Source of the DNA: Desulfuromonadales bacterium
GTDB lineage: Bacteria; Desulfobacterota; Desulfuromonadia; Desulfuromonadales; Geopsychrobacteraceae
Assembly (NCBI GenBank): GCA_019429255.1
Contig: JAHYIY010000025.1
Location: 1 to 35,256, forward strand
Length of the DNA: 35,256 nt
Reading direction: 5' to 3'
This document shows positions 14,873-23,357 of this stretch, in pieces (the stretch's first letter is position 1; every line of letters begins with the position of its first letter). Made by a program: the position numbers and the translations under genes. The notes below the pieces were generated by a model. That model was not told the DNA's origin. It saw nothing but the letters and a program-made list of their open reading frames with translations, and did not search any database.

Positions 14873-14889
14873 GCATTATCTGCCAATAT

Positions 14890-16200
14890 TTATCGCTCCA
14901 GCAACCAGTCCAGCAGCGAGGGTTGGGATAAAAAGTGAAAGTGTACATAGCCCGCCAGGGTTTTTCCCTTGCTGAAGCCGTCGCGGCTGCGCGCGCCATT
15001 GGTCACTTTCTCCAGGGAAAAGACATAAGGTTCATTGACGTCCTCCAGGGTGGAGTAGCGAAATTCGTGTCCTACCAGTCCCTTCAGCGCGACTGGTTCC
15101 TTCACCCGCACATAGCCCAACGCCTGGCGTTTGCCGGTCATATGGCAGCGAGCGTCAAAGATTCCGGTCATCGGGTGGTGCCGGCCTTCACCGTCAACAA
15201 TGCCTTGTGTCAACAGCATCATCCCTCCGCATTCGGCCAGCAGGGGACGTCCGGCGGCGCTGTGGCGGCGCAACCACTGGTGCAGCTCCTGGCGGGTGGA
15301 TAGAGTTTCGGCGTACAGCTCAGGGTAGCCGCCGCCGATGTAGATAAAGTCGGCGTCGGGAACGGTTTCCCCGGCCAAGGGGGAAAAGAAACGCAAAGCG
15401 TACCCGCGGCGCTCTATCTCCCGCAAATTGGCCTCGTAGTAAAAGCTGAAGGCCTGGTCACGCGCTACGGCACAGATGCGTGACCTTTCCGGCATGGTTT
15501 CTTGGCACCGGCTTGCCGGGGGCATGGTCAGCTCGATGGCAGCCAGCGCCGCCAGGTCGATATGCTCCTGCACCAGATCGGCGCAGGTTTCGTAGTAGTT
15601 TTCATCCATTTCGGCCGACGTGGCGATACCCAGGTGCCGGGTGGGTGCCAGGGGCGTTGCCTGGCGCGGCACACAGCCAAGTAGCGGGATGTCGGTATGC
15701 TGCTCCAGAGCGCTGCGGATCAGCCGTTCATGGTTGTTTGATGCCAGCTGATTGATGATGACTCCCACCAGAGGCGTGGATCGGCAAAGGCTCTGTAACC
15801 CTCGCAGCAGAGCGACGATGGTGTAGGAACAGGAGGCAGCATTCATTACTGCCACCACGGGTAGCCCCAGTTGCACAGCCACGTCATAGGAGCTGCCACC
15901 GAAACGGCGTGGTTCAATGCCGTCAAAAAGGCCCATCACTCCTTCCACCAGAGCCATGTCACAACCTTGGCAGCCCCGGGCGAAGATCTGACGCAGAGTC
16001 GCTTCGCCGAGCATGATGGAATCCAGATTTTCCACCGGGTTGCCGGCGGCCCGAGCCAGATGGCGGCTGTCGATGTAATCGGGGCCGCACTTGAAGGGGG
16101 CCACCCGCAGCCCCTGACGGCTCAGGGCGCGGGCAATACCGGTGGTGATGGTGGTTTTGCCGGAGCCGCTGCGCTCGGCTCCAATCAACACACCTTTCAC
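14890..16200 (-). CDS. cbiA: Cobyrinate a,c-diamide synthase CbiA
   Basis: CbiA amidates the a and c side chains of cobyrinate with glutamine and ATP. The 436-residue protein starts with the P-loop GAERSGSGKTTI, has FKCGPDYID and VEGVMGLFDG in the synthetase half, and a glutamine amidotransferase half with YIGGGYPELYAE and the Cys nucleophile in LLAECGGMMLL. The GTG start at 16200 overlaps the stop of the upstream gene (GTGA) and follows AAAGGGGA; the longer open frame to 16431 lies over the SirC-like gene and is not conserved. Confidence 0.95.
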   Translation of the reverse strand: MKGVLIGAERSGSGKTTITTGIARALSRQGLRVAPFKCGPDYIDSRHLARAAGNPVENLDSIMLGEATLRQIFARGCQGCDMALVEGVMGLFDGIEPRRFGGSSYDVAVQLGLPVVAVMNAASCSYTIVALLRGLQSLCRSTPLVGVIINQLASNNHERLIRSALEQHTDIPLLGCVPRQATPLAPTRHLGIATSAEMDENYYETCADLVQEHIDLAALAAIELTMPPASRCQETMPERSRICAVARDQAFSFYYEANLREIERRGYALRFFSPLAGETVPDADFIYIGGGYPELYAETLSTRQELHQWLRRHSAAGRPLLAECGGMMLLTQGIVDGEGRHHPMTGIFDARCHMTGKRQALGYVRVKEPVALKGLVGHEFRYSTLEDVNEPYVFSLEKVTNGARSRDGFSKGKTLAGYVHFHFLSQPSLLDWLLER

Positions 16201-16670
16201 GGCAAATCCCCTTTGTCCAGCAGTTCGCCGATACGATCCCGCAGTCGTCGCGCCAGGGAGGGACTTTTCCCCTGGGTGGAGACGGAGATCACCAACCCGG
16301 CGTCTTCGTCCATATGCACGGCGGGCAGGTGGAAATCGCACAGCCAGGGGTCGTCGGCCACATTGACCGGCACGCGCAGTTCTTTGGCCCACGCCGCCAG
16401 GGCGGCGTTGCGCTCGCGCTTGTCGGTACACAAAAAAGCGTAATCGCAGTGATTGAGATCATCCTCACGGGCTTCGCGCTCAATGGCCTCAATGGTTCCG
16501 GCGGCTGCCAGGGCGCGTAGCTCGTCGTCGATGCGCGGGGCGATCACCCGGATAGCTGGCTCCATGGGCAGCAGGGCACCGATCTTGCGGGCGGCCACCT
16601 TGCCGCCGCCGACAAAGAGCAGCCGTTTGCCGCTGATATGGATCAAAAAGGGATAGTAGACAAGTTTCAC
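16197..16670 (-). CDS. sirC: Precorrin-2 dehydrogenase (SirC/Met8/CysG N-terminal type)
   Basis: The enzyme oxidises precorrin-2 to sirohydrochlorin with NAD+, the step before cobalt insertion by CbiK. The N-terminus YYPFLIHISGKRLLFVGGGKVAARKI contains the NAD-binding GGGxVA motif; NVADDPWLCDFHLPAV and VISVSTQGKSPSLARRLRD complete the core. At 157 residues it lacks much of the C-terminal helical tail found in roughly 200-residue relatives and ends exactly at the cbiA start. The ATG overlaps the cobQ stop. The Met8-type ferrochelatase activity may be absent; only the dehydrogenase core can be supported. Confidence 0.85.
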   Translation of the reverse strand: MKLVYYPFLIHISGKRLLFVGGGKVAARKIGALLPMEPAIRVIAPRIDDELRALAAAGTIEAIEREAREDDLNHCDYAFLCTDKRERNAALAAWAKELRVPVNVADDPWLCDFHLPAVHMDEDAGLVISVSTQGKSPSLARRLRDRIGELLDKGDLP

Positions 16671-18154
16671 AGCAGTCCTTCCAACATGGCGTCAATGTCG
16701 CAGTGTTCTTCCAGGGTTTGAGCCAGCAAGTTCAGCTGACGCTCCTTTTCGTTCTGATAGTCCACGACCGGCAGGGGGAGGCGCAGCAGTTCGGCCAGAA
16801 TCCGCAGATTGGCGGCGCTGTCAAAAAGTCCGTGCAGATAGGTGCCGAAAATGCGCCGGGAGCCATCCCACAGGCACAGGCCATCGGCACTGAGATGTTC
16901 CACGCCGCTGGCGACACAGGAACGCCCCACATGCATCTCGTAACCGCTGAGGGTTTGCCCTGCCCAGCGGCCCATGCCCGCCCAGCTTCCCTTGCGCAGG
17001 GTTTTGTTCCGCGCCATGATCGTGGTCAAAGGCAGCAGTCCCAGGCCCTGGACCGCCCCCGGCTGCCCCTCAACGCCATGAGGGTCTTCCAGCCGTTCAC
17101 CCAGCATCTGCAAGCCGCCGCAGATACCCATGATGGGGATGCGTCCTGCCACAGCGTGCAGGGACGTGGCAAAGCCGGAGCGCTGCAGGAAGTCCAGATC
17201 GTGGAGGCTGTATTTGCTACCGGGCAGGATGACCAAATCGCAATGTGACAGTTCTGCGGGGTTGTGTAGATAGGTAAGGTGAACTTCTTCCATGGCTTTT
17301 AACGCAGCGAAGTCGGAGAAGTTGCTGATGTGGGGTAGACGTACGACCCCAACGCGCAACCTGGTATTCATTTTGTCGGTGTCCGACGCCAGATCCTGGG
17401 AGTCCTCCTCCTCCAGACTCAGGCGCAGCCAGGGGATCACTCCCTGTACCGGCACCGGCACCAGGTCGGCAAACATCTCGATTCCCGGTTGCAGCAGGCT
17501 GACATCGCCCCGGAACTTGTTGATGAGAAAACCGTGGATCAGCGATCTGGCAGCGTCGGGCACCAGGTCGTAGGTGCCCTTGAGCCAGGCAAAAACACCG
17601 CCCCGATCGATGTCCCCCACCACAAATACCCGCGACCCGGCGTATTGTGCCATCCGCATGTTGACGATATCGGTGCCCTGCAGATTGATTTCCGCCGGGC
17701 TCCCCGCTCCTTCCAGAACGATGAAGTCATATTCGCTGCTCAGGGAATCGTAGGCAGCGCTGGCGATAGCAAGATTTTCACTGGAGAGGGTGTAATATTC
17801 GCGGGCACTGTATGTTCCCGTCACGCGCCCCAGGCGTACCAGTTGCGAGCGGGATTGCCCCTGGGGTTTGAGGAGGATCGGATTCATGCGCACGTCGGGC
17901 GCCAGGCACGCTGCCTCAGCCTGAAGAATCTGGGCGCGCCCCATCTCCAGCCCATCGGCGGTCACCCCGGCATTCAGGGCCATGTTCTGAGACTTAAAGG
18001 GCGCCACCCGCACCCCGCGTTGCTGCAGTAGACGGCAGAAGCCGGCCGTGATCAGACTCTTGCCCACGCCCGATCCGGTGCCCTGAAACATGATGGATGG
18101 CACTTTGCGTTTGTTTGAGGTATTCTGCAAAACCTTTTTCACTCCTATTGACAT
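16667..18154 (-). CDS. cobQ: Adenosylcobyric acid synthase CobQ (CbiP)
   Basis: It amidates side chains b, d, e and g of adenosylcobyrinate diamide. The 495-residue protein has the P-loop FQGTGSGVGKS at about residues 23-33, FKSQNMALN, VLEGAGSPAEINL, GDIDRGGVFAW, and the amidotransferase half with ILPGSKYSLHDL and the Cys nucleophile in IMGICGGLQMLG. The ATG at 18154 is only 13 bp from the cbiL start codon on the other strand and has no clear ribosome-binding site; later in-frame starts are possible. It heads the block cobQ-sirC-cbiA-cbiC-bluB. Confidence 0.95.
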   Translation of the reverse strand: MSIGVKKVLQNTSNKRKVPSIMFQGTGSGVGKSLITAGFCRLLQQRGVRVAPFKSQNMALNAGVTADGLEMGRAQILQAEAACLAPDVRMNPILLKPQGQSRSQLVRLGRVTGTYSAREYYTLSSENLAIASAAYDSLSSEYDFIVLEGAGSPAEINLQGTDIVNMRMAQYAGSRVFVVGDIDRGGVFAWLKGTYDLVPDAARSLIHGFLINKFRGDVSLLQPGIEMFADLVPVPVQGVIPWLRLSLEEEDSQDLASDTDKMNTRLRVGVVRLPHISNFSDFAALKAMEEVHLTYLHNPAELSHCDLVILPGSKYSLHDLDFLQRSGFATSLHAVAGRIPIMGICGGLQMLGERLEDPHGVEGQPGAVQGLGLLPLTTIMARNKTLRKGSWAGMGRWAGQTLSGYEMHVGRSCVASGVEHLSADGLCLWDGSRRIFGTYLHGLFDSAANLRILAELLRLPLPVVDYQNEKERQLNLLAQTLEEHCDIDAMLEGLL

Positions 18155-18167
18155 GAGGTGCTAGCCA

Positions 18168-18875
18168 ATGACGTCAACAATGATCTGCGGTGTCGGTCTG
18201 GGTCCCGGTGACCCGGAACTGGTCACCATGAAAGCCGTACGTGCCATGGAACAGGCCGATCTCGTGGTCGTGCCCCAGTCCGATGTGACCGGGCGCAGTA
18301 TTGCCGCCGATATCGTCGCCCACTATGTTCCCGCCGAAAAAATCCATATGTATCACTTTCCCATGACCGGCAACAGGGCTGATCTGGATATCCGCTACAG
18401 CGCACTGGCGGGTGAAATGGCTCGCTGGGCCAATGAAGGAAAGCGCATATGCTACGTGACCATTGGTGATACCCCGGTTTACAGCACCTTTAACTATCTG
18501 CGTGACAAGCTGCTGGAGCAGGGGATCGTCACGCAGATGGTGCCGGGAATTTCGGCCTTTTCGGCGGCAGCCAACGCCCGGAGCTTGCCCCTGTGCGAAA
18601 AGGACGGCTCCTTCTGTGTCATCGAAATGCCTGAATCAGTGGCTGAACTCTCCGCCTTGCTTGAGCGCTTTACCTCGGTTGTGCTGATGAAGGTGCATAA
18701 GCGACTCCCCGCCCTGTGTGCGTTCGTGCGTCAGGCCGACCTGGCGCAGGCCTGGTTGTTTCAGCGTATCAGCCTGCGCGACGAGCAGGTGTACGACCTG
18801 CTGACCCAGGATCCGCCGGAAGCTGCCGGTTATCTGTCCACCGCCATTGTCCAGGGAAAGCCGAAAGAGGGGTGA
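18168..18875 (+). CDS. cbiL: Cobalt-precorrin-2 C20-methyltransferase CbiL
   Basis: CbiL carries out the first methylation after cobalt insertion, at C20. The 235-residue methylase has GVGLGPGDPELVTMKAV at the N-terminus, CYVTIGDTPVYSTFNYL and MVPGISAFSAAAN, all family hallmarks. GAGGTG lies about 7 bp before the ATG. It is the only plus-strand gene between 8 and 29 kb, convergent with the CbiR-like gene and divergent from cobQ with a 13-bp gap, so its promoter must lie within the cobQ coding region. Confidence 0.95.
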   Translation: MTSTMICGVGLGPGDPELVTMKAVRAMEQADLVVVPQSDVTGRSIAADIVAHYVPAEKIHMYHFPMTGNRADLDIRYSALAGEMARWANEGKRICYVTIGDTPVYSTFNYLRDKLLEQGIVTQMVPGISAFSAAANARSLPLCEKDGSFCVIEMPESVAELSALLERFTSVVLMKVHKRLPALCAFVRQADLAQAWLFQRISLRDEQVYDLLTQDPPEAAGYLSTAIVQGKPKEG

Positions 18876-18891
18876 CGCCCTGTTTCCCCCA

Positions 18892-19560
18892 TCAGAGGTC
18901 GCGCAACAGAGCGATTGATTCGCGTAGTCCCGCTTCCTGAAAAATCTCCAGACAGATGGTCAGCTCTTTTTCCAGAGCAAATTGTTTGATGGTCCGCAGC
19001 AGGCCGGGGTCGATCCATTTGAGACTGCGGTGGTCGCGCCGGCCGTCGCTGCCGTGCAGATGGAGCAGGGTGATCTGTTCCCGATGCCTGGACAGAACCG
19101 CCTCCACATCCTGCCTAAAATGAATCATGTGACCGACATCGACACAAAAATCGACGGGTAAGGCTGCCGCCTGGTCAAACAGTTGGGCGTCGTCACCACT
19201 GTTTTCGACACTGATGATCCCTGCATTTGAGGCGGCAAAAGTCTCCAGCTGACGAAAAAATTCGCGCTGTGGTTGCAGGTGGAGGGTATGTGTCTGCGCT
19301 CCAAGCGGTCGCAACCGATCGACGAAGGTTTGCAGCGTCGACCATGATTCCACCAGGGTCAGGTCGCGGTCGTAGGGCAGGTGGACGTTATAGCGCAGCG
19401 GCTCCAGCGCCAGTTGGGTCACTTCCTGTTCGTCGGGCAAGTCTTCCGGCTGCCGGCTGCAAAAATAGAGTAACTCGATTTCATCAACCAGGCCGCGCAC
19501 ATATTGCACATTCGCCAGACGTTCTGCCGGAATAATAAAGGAAGGGGCCGCTATGCGCAT
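18892..19560 (-). CDS. cbiR: TIM-barrel protein, candidate cobamide remodelling enzyme CbiR
   Basis: The 222-residue protein belongs to the xylose isomerase-like/AP endonuclease 2 barrel family. Metal-binding-type strand ends are visible: YNVHLPYDRD, HTLHLQPQ, IISVENSGDD, FCVDVGHMIHF, LLHLHGSDGRRDH and ICLEIFQEAG. The CbiR enzyme described in Akkermansia muciniphila is a member of this superfamily and removes the nucleotide loop of cobamides by hydrolysing the phosphoribosyl bond, allowing the cobinamide to be rebuilt with another lower ligand. The assignment here rests on fold, length and the position overlapping cbiB by 10 bp inside a cobalamin operon. A generic sugar-phosphate isomerase is the alternative. 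Confidence 0.6.
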   Translation of the reverse strand: MRIAAPSFIIPAERLANVQYVRGLVDEIELLYFCSRQPEDLPDEQEVTQLALEPLRYNVHLPYDRDLTLVESWSTLQTFVDRLRPLGAQTHTLHLQPQREFFRQLETFAASNAGIISVENSGDDAQLFDQAAALPVDFCVDVGHMIHFRQDVEAVLSRHREQITLLHLHGSDGRRDHRSLKWIDPGLLRTIKQFALEKELTICLEIFQEAGLRESIALLRDL

Positions 19561-20525
19561 GGGTACCTCATTGCAATGTGCAGGGAGAGGTACAAGATTG
19601 CGGTAAACAGAGCCAGCAGGGTGGTTGCCCTGATGAACAGTCCGGTCGCGTCGGTGATCAGTGCCGTCTCGTCGATCCGGGCTCCGTCACCGATACAGGG
19701 CTTCTCCTTGCGGAGGCCGAAATAGGTTGCTGTGCCGCCGAGGCGGGTGTCAAGGGCGCCGGCAAAGGCGGCCATACTATGGGCTGAATTGGGGCTGGCG
19801 TGGGCCAGGCGGAAACGGCGACCGATACGCCAGGCATTGCCCGGGTTCAGGCGACTGCCGAACGCTGCGGCAGGAATCAGCAGCAAGGCCAGCCGCGCCG
19901 GAATGAAGTTGAGGACATCATCGGCACGGGCGGCAAATTTGCCGAACTGCTCGTAGCGCGCATTGCGATAGCCGACCATTGAATCCAGGGTACTGACGGC
20001 CTTGAACAGCATCGCCCCGGCCGCGCCGCCTAGTGCGGCGAACACAACCGGCGACAACACGCCGTCGGTAAAGTTTTCCGCCACCGATTCGACGGTGGAG
20101 CGAATCACCATTGCCTGATCCATCCCGGCGGTATCGCGGCTGACGATCATGGACAGTGCCTGGCGGGCACCCTCAAGGTCACCGGCAACCAGCGGGGCAT
20201 GAACCGCCAGGGCGTGTTGCACCATGGAGCGGGCACTGACAGCAAAAAAGATAATCAGCGTATTGACAACAAGATAGAGGGCAACATGGATGCGGATTGC
20301 CGCCCACAGCAGAACCAGGGTCATGGCGACGGCGACCGTTGTTGACAGTAATGTCAGCAGCGCGCCGCCGCTGAAGCCAAGGGGATATAACCGGTGTTCC
20401 AGTCGGCGGTTCAGACGTCCCAGCAGGCAGACCGGGTGCCAGGATGTACGCGGATCGCCAATGACATGATCAAGCAGCAGGGCGACAATCACGCACAACA
20501 GGTTGAGGGCGATGAAGGTTGTCAT
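19551..20525 (-). CDS. cbiB: Adenosylcobinamide(-phosphate) synthase CbiB
   Basis: CbiB attaches aminopropanol or its phosphate to adenosylcobyric acid in the membrane. The 324-residue protein has the N-terminal DHVIGDPRTSWHPVCLLGR motif, several hydrophobic membrane segments, VIRSTVESVAENFTDGV, and LDSMVGYRNARYEQFGKF, all typical. The ATG overlaps the stop of the downstream-coded cobD gene (ATGA arrangement). Its natural substrate partner is the product of CobD, encoded immediately upstream. Confidence 0.95.
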   Translation of the reverse strand: MTTFIALNLLCVIVALLLDHVIGDPRTSWHPVCLLGRLNRRLEHRLYPLGFSGGALLTLLSTTVAVAMTLVLLWAAIRIHVALYLVVNTLIIFFAVSARSMVQHALAVHAPLVAGDLEGARQALSMIVSRDTAGMDQAMVIRSTVESVAENFTDGVLSPVVFAALGGAAGAMLFKAVSTLDSMVGYRNARYEQFGKFAARADDVLNFIPARLALLLIPAAAFGSRLNPGNAWRIGRRFRLAHASPNSAHSMAAFAGALDTRLGGTATYFGLRKEKPCIGDGARIDETALITDATGLFIRATTLLALFTAILYLSLHIAMRYPCA

Positions 20526-21559
20526 GCCAGTTCCCGAAAGGCGTTCAGCAGCGGTGTCATATCGTTTTTTATGCTGAAGCGGATGTGCTCGCCGACAAGT
20601 CCCTTGAAGTTGCCGCAGTCACGGATCAACACCCGGCGCGCCAGGCAATGCTCGAATAGTTCCGCTGCCCGTCGTCCCTGCAGCCGGCAGAGGATGAAAT
20701 TTACCGTTGACGGCAGGGCCTGCAGCCAGGGGAAGCTGTCCAGCTCATTGAGCAGCTGTCGTCGCTGGGCGGCAATGCGTTGTGCCATCGGCCGGTTGTC
20801 GATATCGATCAGCCGCAGGCCGAGTTCCTGGGCCGGGCAGTTGACGTTCCAGGGGGAGCAGCGCTGCTCCAGTTGCGCCGTTAATTCCCGGTTGCCGCTC
20901 AGGGTGAATCCCAGTCGCAGTCCCGGCAGACCGTGAATCTTGGAGAAGGAGCGCAACACCAGCAGATTCGCGCTGAGCTGGGTTGTCAAACTGAGGGCTT
21001 CTTCTTCCAGGTGAAATGGCAGGTAGGATTCGTCGACGACAAACAGGGTGGCGGGATGCCGGGCGATCAGCGCTACAAGGTCGGCGCGCGCCACGCTTGT
21101 GCCGGTGGGGTTGTTGGGATGGCACAAAAAACAGAGTTCGCTGTCGATGCGCATATCGTCCAGGGTAAAGGCATAATCGGGCGCGGGCGCGACAATCGAT
21201 GTGATGTCAAGAGCAGCGGCGTGGGCAAAGTGCTGGTAGTCACTGTAGGTCGGCGTAAAAATAGTGACCCGCTTGCCGGCAAAAAGAGCGCAGAGCCGTT
21301 CGATGGCCTCCGTGGTGCCGGCGCTAACACAGATGTTTTCAGGCGCAATTTGGTAGTGAGCAGCCAGGGCCGCCCGCAGGGTGTGGCTGTGTGGTTCCGG
21401 CAGGCGGCCAAGCAGACGCGGAAGATCAAGGTCTTTGACAACTGCCGGCTGGCTGTCGGCGACATTCGAGCTGTAATCGCGAATGGCATCGGGGCTGCAA
21501 CCCAGTATGGCCGCTGCCCGGTAGATGTTGCCGCCGTGATGTTCCTGGTGCACGATCAA
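20522..21559 (-). CDS. cobD: Threonine-phosphate decarboxylase CobD
   Basis: This PLP enzyme makes (R)-1-amino-2-propanol phosphate for the nucleotide loop. The 345-residue protein starts HQEHHGGNIYRAA, has AGTTEAIERL, FLCHPNNPTG, the SFSKIHGLPGLRLGF segment with the PLP lysine, and a C-terminal RDCGNFKG. A TTG start at 21559 is chosen because GGAGG lies 5 bp upstream, inside the end of cobS; a GTG at 21553 is an alternative. The open frame up to 21634 runs over cobS and is not conserved. Its substrate threonine phosphate requires a kinase (PduX-like) not found here. Confidence 0.9.
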   Translation of the reverse strand: MIVHQEHHGGNIYRAAAILGCSPDAIRDYSSNVADSQPAVVKDLDLPRLLGRLPEPHSHTLRAALAAHYQIAPENICVSAGTTEAIERLCALFAGKRVTIFTPTYSDYQHFAHAAALDITSIVAPAPDYAFTLDDMRIDSELCFLCHPNNPTGTSVARADLVALIARHPATLFVVDESYLPFHLEEEALSLTTQLSANLLVLRSFSKIHGLPGLRLGFTLSGNRELTAQLEQRCSPWNVNCPAQELGLRLIDIDNRPMAQRIAAQRRQLLNELDSFPWLQALPSTVNFILCRLQGRRAAELFEHCLARRVLIRDCGNFKGLVGEHIRFSIKNDMTPLLNAFRELA

Positions 21560-21560
21560 T

Positions 21561-22265
21561 TTACCCTCCAAGCACAACCGCCGCCAGCAACAATACTGCC
21601 TCGCACACTTCGCAGAGGGCGCCGAGCATGTCACCGGTGACGCCGCCGATCATCCGCCGATACCACCACAGGATCAGGGCAAGAAACGCCAGATAGACAC
21701 CAAGAATGCCGATAAACAGCCCGAAGGGGAGCGCAAAAAAGGCCAGCGCCGGCAAGATCAGGCCGGGGACGATCAGCCCGGAGCGTTCACCGGTGAAGAA
21801 TGGTTTGGCCAGCCCGTCCTGGCGGGCGTAGGGCAGGCGGTGCATGGCAATGGCCATGGCAAAGCGCGACAGCGCCGGAATCAGCACCAGCAGGGCGATG
21901 CTGCTGAGATGGGCAAAAGCTACCCCCTTGGCCCCAAGCACCAGGATAAGTGCTACCACGCCCATGGTGCCCGCGTGGACATCCTTCATGATAGCCAGTT
22001 TTTTTTCACGGTCGCGGTGGGAGAAGAGGGCGTCGGCACTGTCGCACAGACCGTCCAGATGCAGAGCGCCGCTGATCACCACCAGATAGAGCACCAGGAC
22101 AAAAGGCGCGATGGTAACCGGGGTGAGCCAGTGCAGCAGCGCCAGCCCGGCACCGATGAGCAGCCCGACCCAGGCAAAGGCGGCGGTTGCCCTGGCGCCG
22201 TCGAAGGGTGCGGAGCCCAGGCGGATAATGGTGAGAAAGTTCAGAGCGCTGAGAAAGCCCTTCAT
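21561..22265 (-). CDS. cobS: Adenosylcobinamide-GDP ribazoletransferase (cobalamin synthase) CobS
   Basis: CobS joins adenosylcobinamide-GDP and alpha-ribazole (phosphate) in the membrane. The 234-residue hydrophobic protein has the family motif SGALHLDGLCDSADALF, SHRDREKKLAIMKDVHAGTMG and a C-terminal GGVTGDMLGALCEVCE, with about seven membrane segments. Its ATG overlaps the cobU stop (ATGA), and its end carries the ribosome-binding site for cobD. Confidence 0.95.
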   Translation of the reverse strand: MKGFLSALNFLTIIRLGSAPFDGARATAAFAWVGLLIGAGLALLHWLTPVTIAPFVLVLYLVVISGALHLDGLCDSADALFSHRDREKKLAIMKDVHAGTMGVVALILVLGAKGVAFAHLSSIALLVLIPALSRFAMAIAMHRLPYARQDGLAKPFFTGERSGLIVPGLILPALAFFALPFGLFIGILGVYLAFLALILWWYRRMIGGVTGDMLGALCEVCEAVLLLAAVVLGG

Positions 22266-22783
22266 CGCTGTGCCTTGACGGGGACGGCAATACCGCTGAC
22301 CATCAACAGCACCTCATCGGTCAGCGCGGCGACGCGGCGGTTGATGAGTGCCAGCAGAGCGCAGTAGCGGCGGGTCATGGGGTTGGCCGGAATCACCCCC
22401 AGTGATACCTCGTTGGTGACGATGATGGTGCGCCGCGTCGAGGTGGCGAGGAGCGCCAGAAATTGTTCCAGAGGTTCCTCTTGTGCTGTCTCTGTGAAAA
22501 TCAGGTTGCTCGCCCAGAGGGTCAGGCAATCGATGAGAATGGTGTCACAGGGGAGATCCAGGGCGCGCTGATAGGCGTCGGCGAGCTGCAGCTGTTCCTC
22601 AATGGTGGTGTAGGAGGCATCCCGTTCCCCCTGGTGGACACGGATTTTGCGATCCATTTCTGCGTCGAGGCTGGTCGGTGCGGTGGCGATGTACGCCTTG
22701 CGCAACGCTGGAGCCGCCAGGCCAAGGGCATGATGGGTTTTGCCGCTGCCGACACCGCCGGTGATCAGGGTTGTGTATGACAT
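22262..22783 (-). CDS. cobU: Adenosylcobinamide kinase/guanylyltransferase CobU
   Basis: CobU phosphorylates adenosylcobinamide and transfers GMP to it. The 173-residue protein has the P-loop ITGGVGSGKTHHA, the YIATAPTSLDAEM strand, RVHQGERDASY (guanylyl-accepting His region), ILIDCLTLWASNL and VTNEVSLGVIPANPMTRRY. AAGGAGC precedes the ATG. It is separated from cobO by about 50 bp without any other feature. Confidence 0.95.
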   Translation of the reverse strand: MSYTTLITGGVGSGKTHHALGLAAPALRKAYIATAPTSLDAEMDRKIRVHQGERDASYTTIEEQLQLADAYQRALDLPCDTILIDCLTLWASNLIFTETAQEEPLEQFLALLATSTRRTIIVTNEVSLGVIPANPMTRRYCALLALINRRVAALTDEVLLMVSGIAVPVKAQR

Positions 22784-22835
22784 CTTCGTGCTCCTTGTGG
22801 GAACCGCGCGTTCCAGGGTGGAGAAACCCCACCCC

Positions 22836-23357
22836 CTATTTCTCTATTCCTGTTCGCGCGGCGACGCCCTGCTGATAATAGTGCTTTATCTCGCACATTT
22901 CCGTTACCAGGTCGGCTTTCTCTATCAGTTCGGCCGGGGCGTTGCGTCCGGTCAGTACCAGTTCGGTGCGTGGCGGGCGCAAGTGCAACAGATCAAATAT
23001 CTCGTCAATGTTGACCAGCCCTTTGGTCAGGAGGCCGAGCAGTTCATCCAGCACGATCAGGTCGTAGGCGCCGGATGCCAATGCCGCTTGTGCCTCCGCT
23101 ATGCCGCACTCTGCAAGCTGCCGATCTTCAGCTGAAGGCGTGCTGCGGATGAATTCCCCGGTGCCGAAGGCACGGTGGATGATGCGCTCCTGCAGGTGCT
23201 GCAGGGCGGTCCATTCCGACGAATCCCCCTTTTTTAGAAACTGACAGAAGAAGACTTTCCCTCCGGCTCCGGCGCAGCGTACCGCCAGTCCTAGCGCTGC
23301 CGTAGTCTTGCCTTTGCCGTTGCCGGTGTAAATCTGTACATACCCTCGCCCAGGCAT
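22836..23357 (-). CDS. cobO: Corrinoid adenosyltransferase CobO/BtuR
   Basis: This enzyme transfers the 5'-deoxyadenosyl group from ATP to reduced corrinoid cobalt. The 173-residue protein is of the BtuR/CobO class, with P-loop IYTGNGKGKTTAALG, FFCQFLKKG, DLIVLDELLGLL and LVLTGRNAP. The start codon directly follows the SUMT stop. The corrinoid reductase that supplies cob(I)alamin is not encoded in the window. Confidence 0.95.
   Translation of the reverse strand: MPGRGYVQIYTGNGKGKTTAALGLAVRCAGAGGKVFFCQFLKKGDSSEWTALQHLQERIIHRAFGTGEFIRSTPSAEDRQLAECGIAEAQAALASGAYDLIVLDELLGLLTKGLVNIDEIFDLLHLRPPRTELVLTGRNAPAELIEKADLVTEMCEIKHYYQQGVAARTGIEK

Noticed and set aside
18148-18153. TTGACA as a -35 box for cbiL
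   Set aside because: It is only 15 bp before the cbiL start codon, so a transcript would begin inside the gene.
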